DNA of 64,000 bases, from NCBI RefSeq assembly GCF_020400725.1, contig NZ_JAINVG010000017.1:48164-112163 (forward strand), in the 5' to 3' direction. Every line of letters begins with the position of its first letter. Position 1 is the first letter of the stretch. Of the stretch, positions 34,596 to 42,756 are shown one piece after another. The notes below the pieces were generated by a model, which was not told where the DNA came from, did no database searches, and saw nothing but the letters and a program-made list of their open reading frames with translations. The position numbers and the translations under genes are program-made. Source of the DNA: Streptomyces sp. NK15101. Its GTDB lineage: Bacteria; Actinomycetota; Actinomycetes; Streptomycetales; Streptomycetaceae.

Positions 34596-35987
34596 TCAGC
34601 GCGCCTGGTCGGCCGGAGGGATGTTGCTGTTCACGCGGAACACGTTGGTCGGGTCGTACGTGCGCTTGACGGCCCGCAGCCGCTCCCAGGTGGCCTCCGG
34701 GTACGCCTCGCGGATCCTGGCCTCGGCGTCGTCGGCGAGGAAGTTGACGTACACGCCCGGCACGCCCTTCTGCAGCGCCGCGGTCAGCTCGTCGGCCCAG
34801 CGGGTGTGCAGTTCCGCCTCGACCGGGTCGGTGTACATGGCGGCGACGTTCACCAGGATCCGGCGGTCGCGGTGCGCGAACGCGGTGGCGTCCGCGGGCA
34901 CGCGGGCCATGGCGCCGCCGAGCACACGGATCTGCACGGCCGGCATGGCCGCCGAGGAGGCCGCCACCCGCTCCAGGACCAGCTTGGCGTCGTCGAGACC
35001 GAACGTGTCGGTGAGCAGGCTGCGAGCGGCGGCGACCGGGTGGAACCCCTCCTCCTCCGGCGGGTAGACCCCCGGGTAGGGCATCGCCTGCATCATGTCC
35101 GCGATCGGCGCCGCGAGGCTCCGGAACGGCGCCAGCGCCTTCTCGGCCTCCTCTCCCTCACCCGCGTACACCAGGATCGCCAGGACGATCGGCGTGCCGT
35201 GCAGATGCTCGGGGACGAACGGCATCGGCGGCGACGGCATCACGTTCGCGATGGTGGACAGCTCCTCCGGGGCGGCCTCCGCCGCCTCGACGAAGCCGGC
35301 GACGACCTCCGGTGTGGCCGGCAGCAGCAGCAGACCACCCGTGACGGTCGGCAGCTCGTGCAGCCGGAACTTCAGGCGGGTGACCACGCCGAAGTTGCCG
35401 CCGCCGCCGCGGATCGCCCAGAACAGCTCGGGCTCGTTGTCGGCGTCGACCCGGCGCAGCGCACCGTCGGCGGTGACGATCTCGGCGGCCAGCAGGTCAT
35501 CGATGGTGAGTCCGTACTTGCGGACCAGGTAGCCGATGCCGCCGCCGACGGTGATGCCGCCGAGGCCGACGCTGCCGGTGTCGCCGAAGCCGGTGACCAG
35601 GCCGTGCTCGGCGGCCGCCAGGGTGTACTCGCCGGCGTTCAGACCGGCACCCGCCCACGCCGTCCGCGCCTCGACGTCGATCTCCAGACCGCGCAGCGAG
35701 GAGGTGTCGAGGACCAGGCCGTCGCTGAGGCAGAAGACGCTGTGCCCGCCGCCCTTGACGGTCAGTGCCAGGCCGTTGTCCCGGGCGAACACGACGACCC
35801 GAGCGACGTCGTCGGCGTCCGCCGGCTGCACGATCGCGGCAGGGCGCTGGTCCATCCCGCCCAGGTAGACGGTGCGGGCCTGCTCGTAGTCGGCGTCACC
35901 GGGCGCGAGGACCCGGCCGCTGACCAGCGCGCGCACCTGCGCCAACGGGACGGCGTCCCGCTCGATGACCGTGGGGGTGTCCACCAT
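34596..35987 (-). CDS. Berberine-bridge-type FAD oxidase, single His-linked flavin
   Basis: A 463-residue FAD-linked oxidase. His82 (VKGGGHSVF) is the covalent site. The second position reads FGDTGSVGLGGITVGGGIGYL with no Cys, so only one link is expected. LFWAIRGGGGNFGVVTRLKF is the FAD contact, and RLRAVKRTYDPTNVFRVNSNIPP is a classic BBE C-terminus. I chose ATG 35987 because GGAGACC precedes it; the frame extends 14 residues further upstream without support. It heads a minus-strand unit with the two MFS genes, so oxidation and export may be co-regulated through site 12. Confidence 0.9.
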   Translation of the reverse strand: MVDTPTVIERDAVPLAQVRALVSGRVLAPGDADYEQARTVYLGGMDQRPAAIVQPADADDVARVVVFARDNGLALTVKGGGHSVFCLSDGLVLDTSSLRGLEIDVEARTAWAGAGLNAGEYTLAAAEHGLVTGFGDTGSVGLGGITVGGGIGYLVRKYGLTIDDLLAAEIVTADGALRRVDADNEPELFWAIRGGGGNFGVVTRLKFRLHELPTVTGGLLLLPATPEVVAGFVEAAEAAPEELSTIANVMPSPPMPFVPEHLHGTPIVLAILVYAGEGEEAEKALAPFRSLAAPIADMMQAMPYPGVYPPEEEGFHPVAAARSLLTDTFGLDDAKLVLERVAASSAAMPAVQIRVLGGAMARVPADATAFAHRDRRILVNVAAMYTDPVEAELHTRWADELTAALQKGVPGVYVNFLADDAEARIREAYPEATWERLRAVKRTYDPTNVFRVNSNIPPADQAR

Positions 35988-36086
35988 GAAAGGTCTCCTC
36001 GTGTCGTGCTGCGCCACGGCAGGTCGCACACGTCGGGCCGGAGCGGGCCGCAGGCGTTCCTCGCGTGGTCAGGGATGTCCACGGGC

Positions 36087-36128
36087 ATCCTGGTGGGCCC
36101 CTGCACGAGGGCGCATCTTCCATGTTGC
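36087..36128 (-). promoter_or_regulatory. Shared composite promoter element, site 12
   Basis: Minus strand: box GCAACATGGAAGATGC (36128-36113), 20 bp, CAGGAT (36092-36087). It faces the flavoprotein-MFS-MFS unit that begins at 35987, in a 193-bp gap after the methyltransferase gene. Confidence 0.75.
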
Positions 36129-36180
36129 TGTCTGTCCGTTCGAACGACGGCCCGCCGGGCGGCGTCCGCCCGGGGCGGCC

Positions 36181-37011
36181 TCAGCGCGGTCTGCGGGCAC
36201 AGACCACCACGTAGCCGATCTGGTCCTTGCGCGGTGCGAAGAAGCCGCGGTGCAGCCGGGAGAACTCCGCGATGTCCGCCTCGCCGAACTTGCCGGCGAC
36301 CTCCTCGCGGCGCGCCATCGCGGCCTGCAGGTACTTGCCCTTCATCCCGAACACCCGTGGGCCGCAGCTCGTGTACTCCTCCACCTCGAATCCCGCCGCG
36401 CGCACATGCTCCAGCCACTCGTGCAGGGTCGGCAGCGCGGGCAGCTTCAGCGTGGTCATGAACCGCTCCACGCGCTCCGGTTCGCCGCCCGGGTTCTCCA
36501 GGCTGAAGTCGGAGAACGCGATCCGACCGCCTGGACGGAGCACCCGGAACAGCTCCCCGAGCACCGTCGGCAGATCGGGCGCGTTCTGCAGCGACTCCAG
36601 GGCCAGCACCGCGTCGAAGGTGCCGTCCTCGAACGGCAGCCGCATGTAGTCGCCGTACCGGAAGTCGGCCATGTCGGTCAGACCCGCCGTGGCCGCCCGC
36701 CTGCGCGCGGTGTCGAGCTCGTAGTCGCTCACCGTCACGCCCGTCACCCGCACACCGTGGCGGCGGGCCAGGAACAGGGACGCCTCGCCGGATCCGCAGC
36801 CGGCGTCCAGCACGTGCTCCCCGGTCCTCAGCCCCAGTACGTCGGTCACCTTGCGAGTGACCCGGTGGACGGCCTCCGGCAGCGGGGCGTCGTCGTCGCG
36901 GTCGTACCAGTACCACATGTGCAACTGACCGCCGCGGAACTCGTCGCCGATGGGCGCCCGCTCGTCGTAGTGCTTTCCGATGTCCGTCGGGTTCGCCGTC
37001 ATCTCGGCCAT
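36181..37011 (-). CDS. SAM-dependent methyltransferase
   Basis: A 276-residue class I methyltransferase. HVLDAGCGSGEASLFLA is motif I, VTGVTVSDYELDTARRRA motif post-I, MRLPFEDGTFDAVLALESLQNAPD motif II and FRVLRPGGRIAFSDFS motif III. The overall pattern matches small-molecule C- or O-methyltransferases of the UbiE/sterol type seen in antibiotic clusters. GAGAGGAC precedes ATG 37011. It is divergent from the multicopper oxidase, and both genes carry the shared element. The substrate is unknown. Confidence 0.9.
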   Translation of the reverse strand: MAEMTANPTDIGKHYDERAPIGDEFRGGQLHMWYWYDRDDDAPLPEAVHRVTRKVTDVLGLRTGEHVLDAGCGSGEASLFLARRHGVRVTGVTVSDYELDTARRRAATAGLTDMADFRYGDYMRLPFEDGTFDAVLALESLQNAPDLPTVLGELFRVLRPGGRIAFSDFSLENPGGEPERVERFMTTLKLPALPTLHEWLEHVRAAGFEVEEYTSCGPRVFGMKGKYLQAAMARREEVAGKFGEADIAEFSRLHRGFFAPRKDQIGYVVVCARRPR

Positions 37012-37065
37012 GGCCCGTCCTCTCCCCTCACGGCGCCACACGGCCTTCGAGCGGCACGGCTGCCC

Positions 37066-37107
37066 ATCCTCGGACCCGTCCGCCCGGTCCCGCATCTCCC
37101 CGCATGC
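37066..37107 (-). promoter_or_regulatory. Shared composite promoter element, site 13
   Basis: Minus strand: box GCATGCGGGGAGATGC (37107-37092), 20 bp, GAGGAT (37071-37066). It faces the methyltransferase gene starting at 37011. Confidence 0.7.
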
Positions 37108-37141
37108 GGGTGTGCCGAAGTCGTCGTGAGCAGGACACGCA

Positions 37142-37183
37142 GCACGATCGAAGAAGTGACCCGGGGGCGCCCGGTGCCACGAT
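37142..37183 (+). promoter_or_regulatory. Shared composite promoter element, site 14 (AGAAG variant)
   Basis: Plus strand: box GCACGATCGAAGAAGT (37142-37157), 20 bp, CACGAT (37178-37183). It faces the multicopper oxidase gene at 37245 and lies back to back with site 13. Confidence 0.62.
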
Positions 37184-37244
37184 CGGACCGGACTCCCGGA
37201 CCCGCGCGGGCCCGGGCACGCCGACGAACCGACGAGGGGACGAG

Positions 37245-38735
37245 ATGCTCAACCGACGTGTGCTGCTGGGGGCCGGCGGCGCGGTGGCTACTGCCGCGGC
37301 CCTGGCCTGGCCCATACGGGTGGCGACCCGGCCGGAGGTGCCGGCCGCCGCCGGCGGGCACGCCCACACCGGGTCCGAGCACATCCTGCGCATGGGCAAG
37401 GCGGCGATGGCCGCGCCTCGCCAGGCCGCCGAGCCGTTCACCGTGCGCATGCCCGTGCCGCAGGTCGCCCGTCCCGTGCGCCGCACCTCCGACACCGACG
37501 TCTACGAACTTGACCTGCGGCCCGCACAGGTGGAGATCCTGCCCGGCACCACGACCGCGGCCCTCACCTACGACGGGACCTTCGTCGGCCCCACCATCAA
37601 GGCCAAGGAGAACCGTAAGGTCCAGGTCACGTACGTCAACCGGCTGGACAAGCCGGCCAACGTGCACCTGCACGGCGGCCACGTCCCGCCGGAGAGCGAC
37701 GGCTATCCCATGGACCTCATCGGCATCGGGTCCGCGCACACGGTCGAGTATCCCAACCGGCAGGCCGGCGCCACGCTCTGGTACCACGACCACACGCACC
37801 ACCAGGAGGCGGAGCACGTTTACCGCGGCATGCACGGCTTCTACCTGATCGAGGGAGCCGAAGAGCGCGCGCTGGGCCTGCCCACCGGCCGCCACGACGT
37901 GCCGATCATGCTGCGTGACGCCCACTTCGACGCTGCCGGAGGTCTGATCCTCGACGTCGAGCACCCCGAAGCACGTTCCACGCTGCTCGCCAACGGACGG
38001 CCGCTGCCCTACTTCCCGGTCGACGCCGCGAAGTACCGCCTGCGGCTGCTCAACTCCTCCATCCACAAGATCTTCCAGCTCGACCTCGGCGGTGTGGAGA
38101 TGCTCCAGATCGCCTCCGACGGCGGCCTGCTGCCGGAGCCCGTCCCCCGTACCTCCCTCACCCTCGCCCCGGCCGAGCGGGCCGAGATCGTCGTCGACTT
38201 CGCCCGCCACCCCATCGGCAGCAAGCTGGTCCTGTCCGACACCAAGGGCCCCGTGATGCGTTTCGACATCACCCGCCGCGTTTTCGACACCGCCCGGGTC
38301 CCCGGCACGCTCCGCCCGCCGGCAGCGCTGCCCGCCCCGGCGACCACCCGTCGGATCAAACTCGGCGTCGCCCCCTCCAAAATGGCCTACGCCATCAACG
38401 ATCTGACCTGGGACGAGAACCGCGTCGACGCCCGGATCCCGAACGGCACCAGCGAGATCTGGGAGATCTACAACGCCGACACCGTCGACTCCGAGTTCGG
38501 CGGCATCGACCACACCTTCCATCTGCACCTCGTGCAGTTCCGGGTCCTCGACCGAGACGGCAGGCCCCCGCTGCCCGGCGAGTCCGGGTGGAAGGACACC
38601 GTGCTCGTCCGCCCGGGCGAGCGCATCCGTATCCAGGCCACCTTCACGGGCTGGCCGGGCCGATACGTGTACCACTGCCACATGCAGGAGCACAACGTCG
38701 CCGGGATGATGGCCCAGCTCGAGATCGTCCCCTAG
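37245..38735 (+). CDS. Multicopper oxidase (CotA/phenoxazinone-synthase type) with Tat-like signal
   Basis: A 496-residue three-cupredoxin oxidase. The copper ligands are complete: HLHGGH, WYHDHTHH, HTFHLHL and HCHMQEHNVAGMM, the last giving the type 1 copper Cys-His-Met set. The N-terminus LNRRVLLGAGGAVATAAALA has twin arginines and a hydrophobic core, so Tat export of the folded enzyme is likely. It would couple one-electron oxidation of phenols or aminophenols to reduction of O2 to water, perhaps dimerising or cyclising the product outside the cytoplasm. It is followed 36 bp later by the AhpD-like gene. Confidence 0.93.
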   Translation: MLNRRVLLGAGGAVATAAALAWPIRVATRPEVPAAAGGHAHTGSEHILRMGKAAMAAPRQAAEPFTVRMPVPQVARPVRRTSDTDVYELDLRPAQVEILPGTTTAALTYDGTFVGPTIKAKENRKVQVTYVNRLDKPANVHLHGGHVPPESDGYPMDLIGIGSAHTVEYPNRQAGATLWYHDHTHHQEAEHVYRGMHGFYLIEGAEERALGLPTGRHDVPIMLRDAHFDAAGGLILDVEHPEARSTLLANGRPLPYFPVDAAKYRLRLLNSSIHKIFQLDLGGVEMLQIASDGGLLPEPVPRTSLTLAPAERAEIVVDFARHPIGSKLVLSDTKGPVMRFDITRRVFDTARVPGTLRPPAALPAPATTRRIKLGVAPSKMAYAINDLTWDENRVDARIPNGTSEIWEIYNADTVDSEFGGIDHTFHLHLVQFRVLDRDGRPPLPGESGWKDTVLVRPGERIRIQATFTGWPGRYVYHCHMQEHNVAGMMAQLEIVP

Positions 38736-38771
38736 CCCGCCGGCCAGGCGAACCAGACGAGAGGCGCAACG

Positions 38772-39791
38772 ATGACGACGAGGACGCTGGTACGGGCCGT
38801 GCTGCGGGGTTCGCTGCGCGACATCCACCATGTGAAGGCCGTCGCCCGGAGCCGTGCCGGGGGCTTGGCCGCCGCCGTGTACGAGCGGGCCGAGCGGGAG
38901 TTCGGGGTGATCGCGCCGCCGCTGGCGCTGCACTCCGCCTCCCCCGGGCCGCTCGCGGCGAGCTGGCTGCTGCTGCGCGAGTCCCTGCTGGTCGACGGGC
39001 GCGTCGACCGGGCGGTCAAGGAGGCCGTGGCGACCGAGGTGTCCCGCGCGAACTCCTGCTCGTACTGCGTCGACGTCCACCAGGCCACCGTCGAGACCCT
39101 GCCGCCCGCCGCGCCCGGCACCCCCGGTGAGCGGGCCGCCGCCTGGCTCGCCGCCACCCCGGCCGACCGCGGCCCGGCGCCCTTCACCGCCGACGAGGCG
39201 CCCGAGCTCCTCGGGGTGGTGCTCACCTTCCACTATCTGAACCGCATGGTCGGTGTCTTCCTCGACGACTCGCCCGTACCCGAGCGGGCCCCCGCCGGCC
39301 TGCGCGGCCCGATCCTGCGCACCGTCGCCCGCGCCATGCGCCCGGTCGACGGGCCCCTCACGCCCGGAGCCTGCCTCGACCTGCTGCCGGCCGCTCCTCT
39401 GCCGCCGGAGCTGTCCTGGGCGTCACCCAACCCGGCCGTCGCCCAGGCCCTGGCCCGTGCCCACGCCGCCGTCGACGCCGCCGCCCACTGGGTGCCCGCA
39501 TCGGTCCGCGACCTGCTGACCGGCCACCTGGACGGCTGGGACGGCACCCCGCCCGGCATCAGCCGCAGCTGGCTGTATCCCGAGGTTCTCGGTCTTCCGG
39601 CCGCCCAGCACCCCGTGGCCCGCCTCGCTCTGCTCACCGCCGTCGCCCCGCACCAGGTCGCCCCTGCCGACATCACGGCCTTCCGCGTCCACCACCCCGG
39701 CGACCGTCACCTCGTCGACCTCACCTCCTGGGCCTCCATGAGGGCGGCGACCGCCCTGACGACCCGCCTGGCAGCGGCGCATCTCGTCTGA
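38772..39791 (+). CDS. AhpD/carboxymuconolactone-decarboxylase-like protein
   Basis: A 339-residue protein. Near residues 89-103, EVSRANSCSYCVDVH keeps the Glu, the Cys96-x2-Cys99 pair and His103 of the AhpD alkylhydroperoxidase active site. The remaining 230 residues are mostly helical, and a second CMD-like unit without cysteines is possible. It may reduce peroxides made by the neighbouring oxidases. It is in one transcript with the multicopper oxidase and ends 19 bp before the convergent ATP-grasp operon. Confidence 0.78.
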   Translation: MTTRTLVRAVLRGSLRDIHHVKAVARSRAGGLAAAVYERAEREFGVIAPPLALHSASPGPLAASWLLLRESLLVDGRVDRAVKEAVATEVSRANSCSYCVDVHQATVETLPPAAPGTPGERAAAWLAATPADRGPAPFTADEAPELLGVVLTFHYLNRMVGVFLDDSPVPERAPAGLRGPILRTVARAMRPVDGPLTPGACLDLLPAAPLPPELSWASPNPAVAQALARAHAAVDAAAHWVPASVRDLLTGHLDGWDGTPPGISRSWLYPEVLGLPAAQHPVARLALLTAVAPHQVAPADITAFRVHHPGDRHLVDLTSWASMRAATALTTRLAAAHLV

Positions 39792-39810
39792 AGAGCCGGG
39801 ACGCGCGGAG

Positions 39811-41052
39811 TCAGCCACATGACTCGATGCGCAGCCCTGTCCGGAACCAGTCCTCGGCCACCCGGATCCGGGCCTCGGTTTCGGCTCGGTCGGCACCGGT
39901 GACCACGAACGCGGCGAGGAAGTCCCCGGAGTGCGAGGCGTCCTGGACGGTCTGGCCGACCTCCGCGTACGTCGTGTACTTCACGACCCCGGGCGGCAGC
40001 GTCGCCGGGTCCGGCAGGGACCGCAGCACGCCGGGACGCTTGGTGAAGAGCAGCTGACCGGCGAGCCGGTCGGGGTCCCTGCGCTCCCCGGCGTCGGCGG
40101 GCAGTCCGAGCTGCCGGCGGACCGGGTACTCCATCGGGTCGAAGCCGAACAGCACCCGCTGCACGTCCCGCACCCCCGCCCCGCCGGCCCGGGAGGCGGC
40201 CTCGCACAGGACGAGCTCGTCGTCGGCGGTGTGGAACACCTCGATGTGGAAGGCGAAGTGCTCGGGCCCCCCGAAGGCGTCGAGGACCCGCTCGCCGAAG
40301 TCGACCAGCCGTCGCGCCAGCGGGTCGGCGGTGTCGAGCGCGATGTCCACCCGGCCCTTGCGGTCGCGGAAGTCGGCCAGCGCGTACTGGTACTGAGAAG
40401 GCCACAGGGTCGCGATCCGGCCGTCCAGGACGTTGCCGTCGATGTGGCACATCGAGCCCGTGACGAACGCCTCGGCCAGCCACTCCGGCTCCCCGTCCGG
40501 GGAGAACAGCTCCGCGTCCCGCGCCCACGCGTCGAGCTCCTCCCGCGTGCGCAGGACGGACACGCCGACGGAGAGCAGGCCCTTGCGGGGCTTGACCACG
40601 ACCGGCAGCCCGTGGTCCTCGGCGAAGCGGTCGAGGTCCTCGCGCGCACGCAGCAGCACGTGGTCGGCGACGGGGATCCCGGCGGCCTGGGCGACCTGCT
40701 TCATCTCCCACTTGTCGCGGTACACCCGAGCGGATTCGGGCCGCTGCCCCGGCAGGTCGTAGCGCTCGCGCAGCGCGGCCGCCCGCTCGATGTCGAACTC
40801 CTGGCAGGCGACGACGTCGGTGACACCGAACTCCTCGACGAGAGCGGCGGCACGCTCGGCCACGTGCGGGCCGGTGTCGTAGTCCGTCAGCACCTCGGCG
40901 TGCAGATAGGGCGCCTCCGTGGGCAGCTCCTCGCCGAACAGGGCGAGCTGCTCGGCCGAGCCCAGCAGGACGATCTTCTCGCCGCGGTCGGCCAGCCACC
41001 GCTCGTAGGGGTTGGCGCGCAGCGAGCCGCGGTGCAGGACGAGCGTGGTCAT
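39811..41052 (-). CDS. ATP-grasp ligase A
   Basis: A 413-residue ATP-grasp protein. Residues 1-100 form a variable substrate-binding lobe. VVVKPRKGLLSVGVSVL is the ATP-binding lysine region, EAFVTGSMCHIDG follows, and FHIEVFHTADDELVLCEAASRAGGAGV holds the metal-binding acidic residues. Such enzymes join a carboxylate, via an acyl phosphate, to an amine. It is the last gene of a minus-strand run, overlapping the cysteine synthase stop by 4 bp (ATGA). It is more distant from ligases B and C than they are from each other. Confidence 0.88.
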   Translation of the reverse strand: MTTLVLHRGSLRANPYERWLADRGEKIVLLGSAEQLALFGEELPTEAPYLHAEVLTDYDTGPHVAERAAALVEEFGVTDVVACQEFDIERAAALRERYDLPGQRPESARVYRDKWEMKQVAQAAGIPVADHVLLRAREDLDRFAEDHGLPVVVKPRKGLLSVGVSVLRTREELDAWARDAELFSPDGEPEWLAEAFVTGSMCHIDGNVLDGRIATLWPSQYQYALADFRDRKGRVDIALDTADPLARRLVDFGERVLDAFGGPEHFAFHIEVFHTADDELVLCEAASRAGGAGVRDVQRVLFGFDPMEYPVRRQLGLPADAGERRDPDRLAGQLLFTKRPGVLRSLPDPATLPPGVVKYTTYAEVGQTVQDASHSGDFLAAFVVTGADRAETEARIRVAEDWFRTGLRIESCG

Positions 41053-42011
41053 GCGGAGGTCCCTTCGTTCCAGATGCTGACGTAGCGTTCCCCGGTGTCC
41101 GGCAGGATCGTCACGATCGTCCTGCCCGCGTACGCGGGATCGCGGGCGAGCAGCGTCGCGCCGTACACCGCGGCGCCCGAGGAGAGCCCGGTGAACAGGG
41201 CCTGCTCGCGGGTGAGCGCGCGGGCCGTGTCCAGCGCCGCCTCGTCGGAGCAGGTGATCACCCGGTCGATGAGCGCGACGTCCGTGGTGGGAGAGACGAA
41301 GCCGCCGTTCAGCCCGGGAATGCGGTGGGTCCCGGCAAAGCCGCGGGACAGGACGGGCGAGCCCTCCGGCTCGACCGCCACGATCTCAAGGGCCGGGTTG
41401 CGCTCCTTGAGGAAGCGGCCGGCGCCCGTCAGGGTGCCCCCGGTGCCGACCCCGGCGACGAGGACGTCGACCCGGCCGCCCGTGTCCGCCCAGATCTCGG
41501 GGCCCGTGGTCTCGTAGTGGGCCCTGACGTTGTCGGGGTTCTCGTGCTGGCGCACGTACCACGAGTCGGGGGTGGCGGCCTGGATCTCCTCGGCCTTGGC
41601 GATGGCGCCGGCGAACCGCTCGGCGCTGGGCGTCTGCACGATCTCCGCGCCGAGCGCCGTCAGCAGTCCGATCCGCTCGGGCGTCGCGCTGTCGGGCAGG
41701 ACGACCACGCAGCGGTAGCCGCGCAGGGCGCACAGCGCGGCGAGGGCGATGCCGGTATTGCCGGAGGTGGCCTCCACCACGGTGCCGCCGGGGGCGAGTT
41801 CGCCGCGCCGCTCGGCGCCGCGGAGCATGGCCAGGGCGGCCCGGTCCTTGCTGCTGGCGAAGGGGTTGGCGGCCTCGATCTTGGCGAGGACCTCGGTTCC
41901 GGGCGCGCCGTCCGGGAGGGCGAGGCGGACCAGGGGGGTGTTGCCGATGAGTTCTTCGAGCCCGGCGGCGACGCGCCGACGGGGAGGTGCGGTGAGGAGG
42001 TCGGTGGTCAC
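41049..42011 (-). CDS. Cysteine synthase-like PLP enzyme, copy 1
   Basis: A 320-residue fold-type II PLP enzyme. Lys55 (NPFASSKDRAAL) binds the cofactor, TSGNTGIALA the substrate carboxylate, and GVGTGGTLTG the PLP phosphate. It replaces the beta substituent of O-acetyl- or O-phosphoserine with a nucleophile: sulfide in primary metabolism, but nitrogen, oxygen or other nucleophiles in some antibiotic pathways. The serine acetyltransferase gene lies 49 bp upstream, so the substrate is probably O-acetylserine. Placement among ligase genes argues for a non-standard amino acid. A second copy lies at 59231-60187. Confidence 0.9.
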   Translation of the reverse strand: MTTDLLTAPPRRRVAAGLEELIGNTPLVRLALPDGAPGTEVLAKIEAANPFASSKDRAALAMLRGAERRGELAPGGTVVEATSGNTGIALAALCALRGYRCVVVLPDSATPERIGLLTALGAEIVQTPSAERFAGAIAKAEEIQAATPDSWYVRQHENPDNVRAHYETTGPEIWADTGGRVDVLVAGVGTGGTLTGAGRFLKERNPALEIVAVEPEGSPVLSRGFAGTHRIPGLNGGFVSPTTDVALIDRVITCSDEAALDTARALTREQALFTGLSSGAAVYGATLLARDPAYAGRTIVTILPDTGERYVSIWNEGTSA

Positions 42012-42060
42012 CAGAGGACTCCAGGGGTCGTGAAGAGGTCGGGGGAGACGGGGGAGCGGG

Positions 42061-42726
42061 TCACCAGGAACCCGCGGAGGCGAGCATGCGCACGGCGTCG
42101 GGCACCGGCGCGGAGACGGGAGTCGGGTCGGCGTCCCGCCCGGTACCGGTCCCCGTGTCGGGGACCGGCCGCAGCGCGGGCGCCGGCCGGACCACGGGAC
42201 GCGGCGCGTACACCCGGGCGCCGGGCGGCAGGTCCTCGGTGACGGTGGCCATGGCGCCGATCAGGGCGCGGTCGCCGATGGTGACCGGCCCGAGGACGGT
42301 CGCGTTCGCGCCGAGGATCACCCCGTCGCCGACGACCGGATGCCGCCGGGCGCCGGGCGGACGGTGGTTGTCGGTCCACCAGCCCACCGCCCCGAGCGTC
42401 ACCTGCTGGTAGATCGTCACGTCGTCGCCGACGACGGCGGTCTGGCCGATCACCACGGACGCGCCGTGGTCGATGAAGACCCGGCGGCCGAGCACCGCCC
42501 CGGGGTGGATCTCGACGCCGGTACGGCGGCGGGCGACGCGGGCGACGGTCCGCGCGGCCGTGCGCAGGCGTCGGCGGTACAGCCGGTGCGCCACGCGGTG
42601 CGCCCACACGGCGGACAGACCGGTGTGGCCGAGGGCCTCCCAGCGTCCGCCGAGGGACGGGTCACGGGCGACGACGACGTCCAGGTCCTCGATCAGGGTG
42701 CGCAGCAGACCGGGCTGTCCGGGCAT
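42061..42726 (-). CDS. cysE: Serine O-acetyltransferase (EpsC/CysE-like)
   Basis: A 221-residue left-handed beta-helix acetyltransferase. GVEIHPGAVLGRRVFIDHGASVVIGQTAVVGDDVTIYQ shows the hexapeptide repeats with the catalytic His, and PVVGDGVILGANATVLGPVTIGDRALIGA continues them. It makes O-acetyl-L-serine from serine and acetyl-CoA for the adjacent cysteine synthase homologue. The C-terminal 45 residues are Pro-rich and beyond the usual fold. I chose ATG 42726 (AAAGGAG eight bases upstream) over ATG 42753, which lacks a ribosome site. A dedicated CysE inside the cluster suggests high demand for activated serine. Confidence 0.88.
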   Translation of the reverse strand: MPGQPGLLRTLIEDLDVVVARDPSLGGRWEALGHTGLSAVWAHRVAHRLYRRRLRTAARTVARVARRRTGVEIHPGAVLGRRVFIDHGASVVIGQTAVVGDDVTIYQQVTLGAVGWWTDNHRPPGARRHPVVGDGVILGANATVLGPVTIGDRALIGAMATVTEDLPPGARVYAPRPVVRPAPALRPVPDTGTGTGRDADPTPVSAPVPDAVRMLASAGSW

Positions 42727-42756
42727 GCCGTCGGCTCCTTTCGGCGAAGTCATCGG

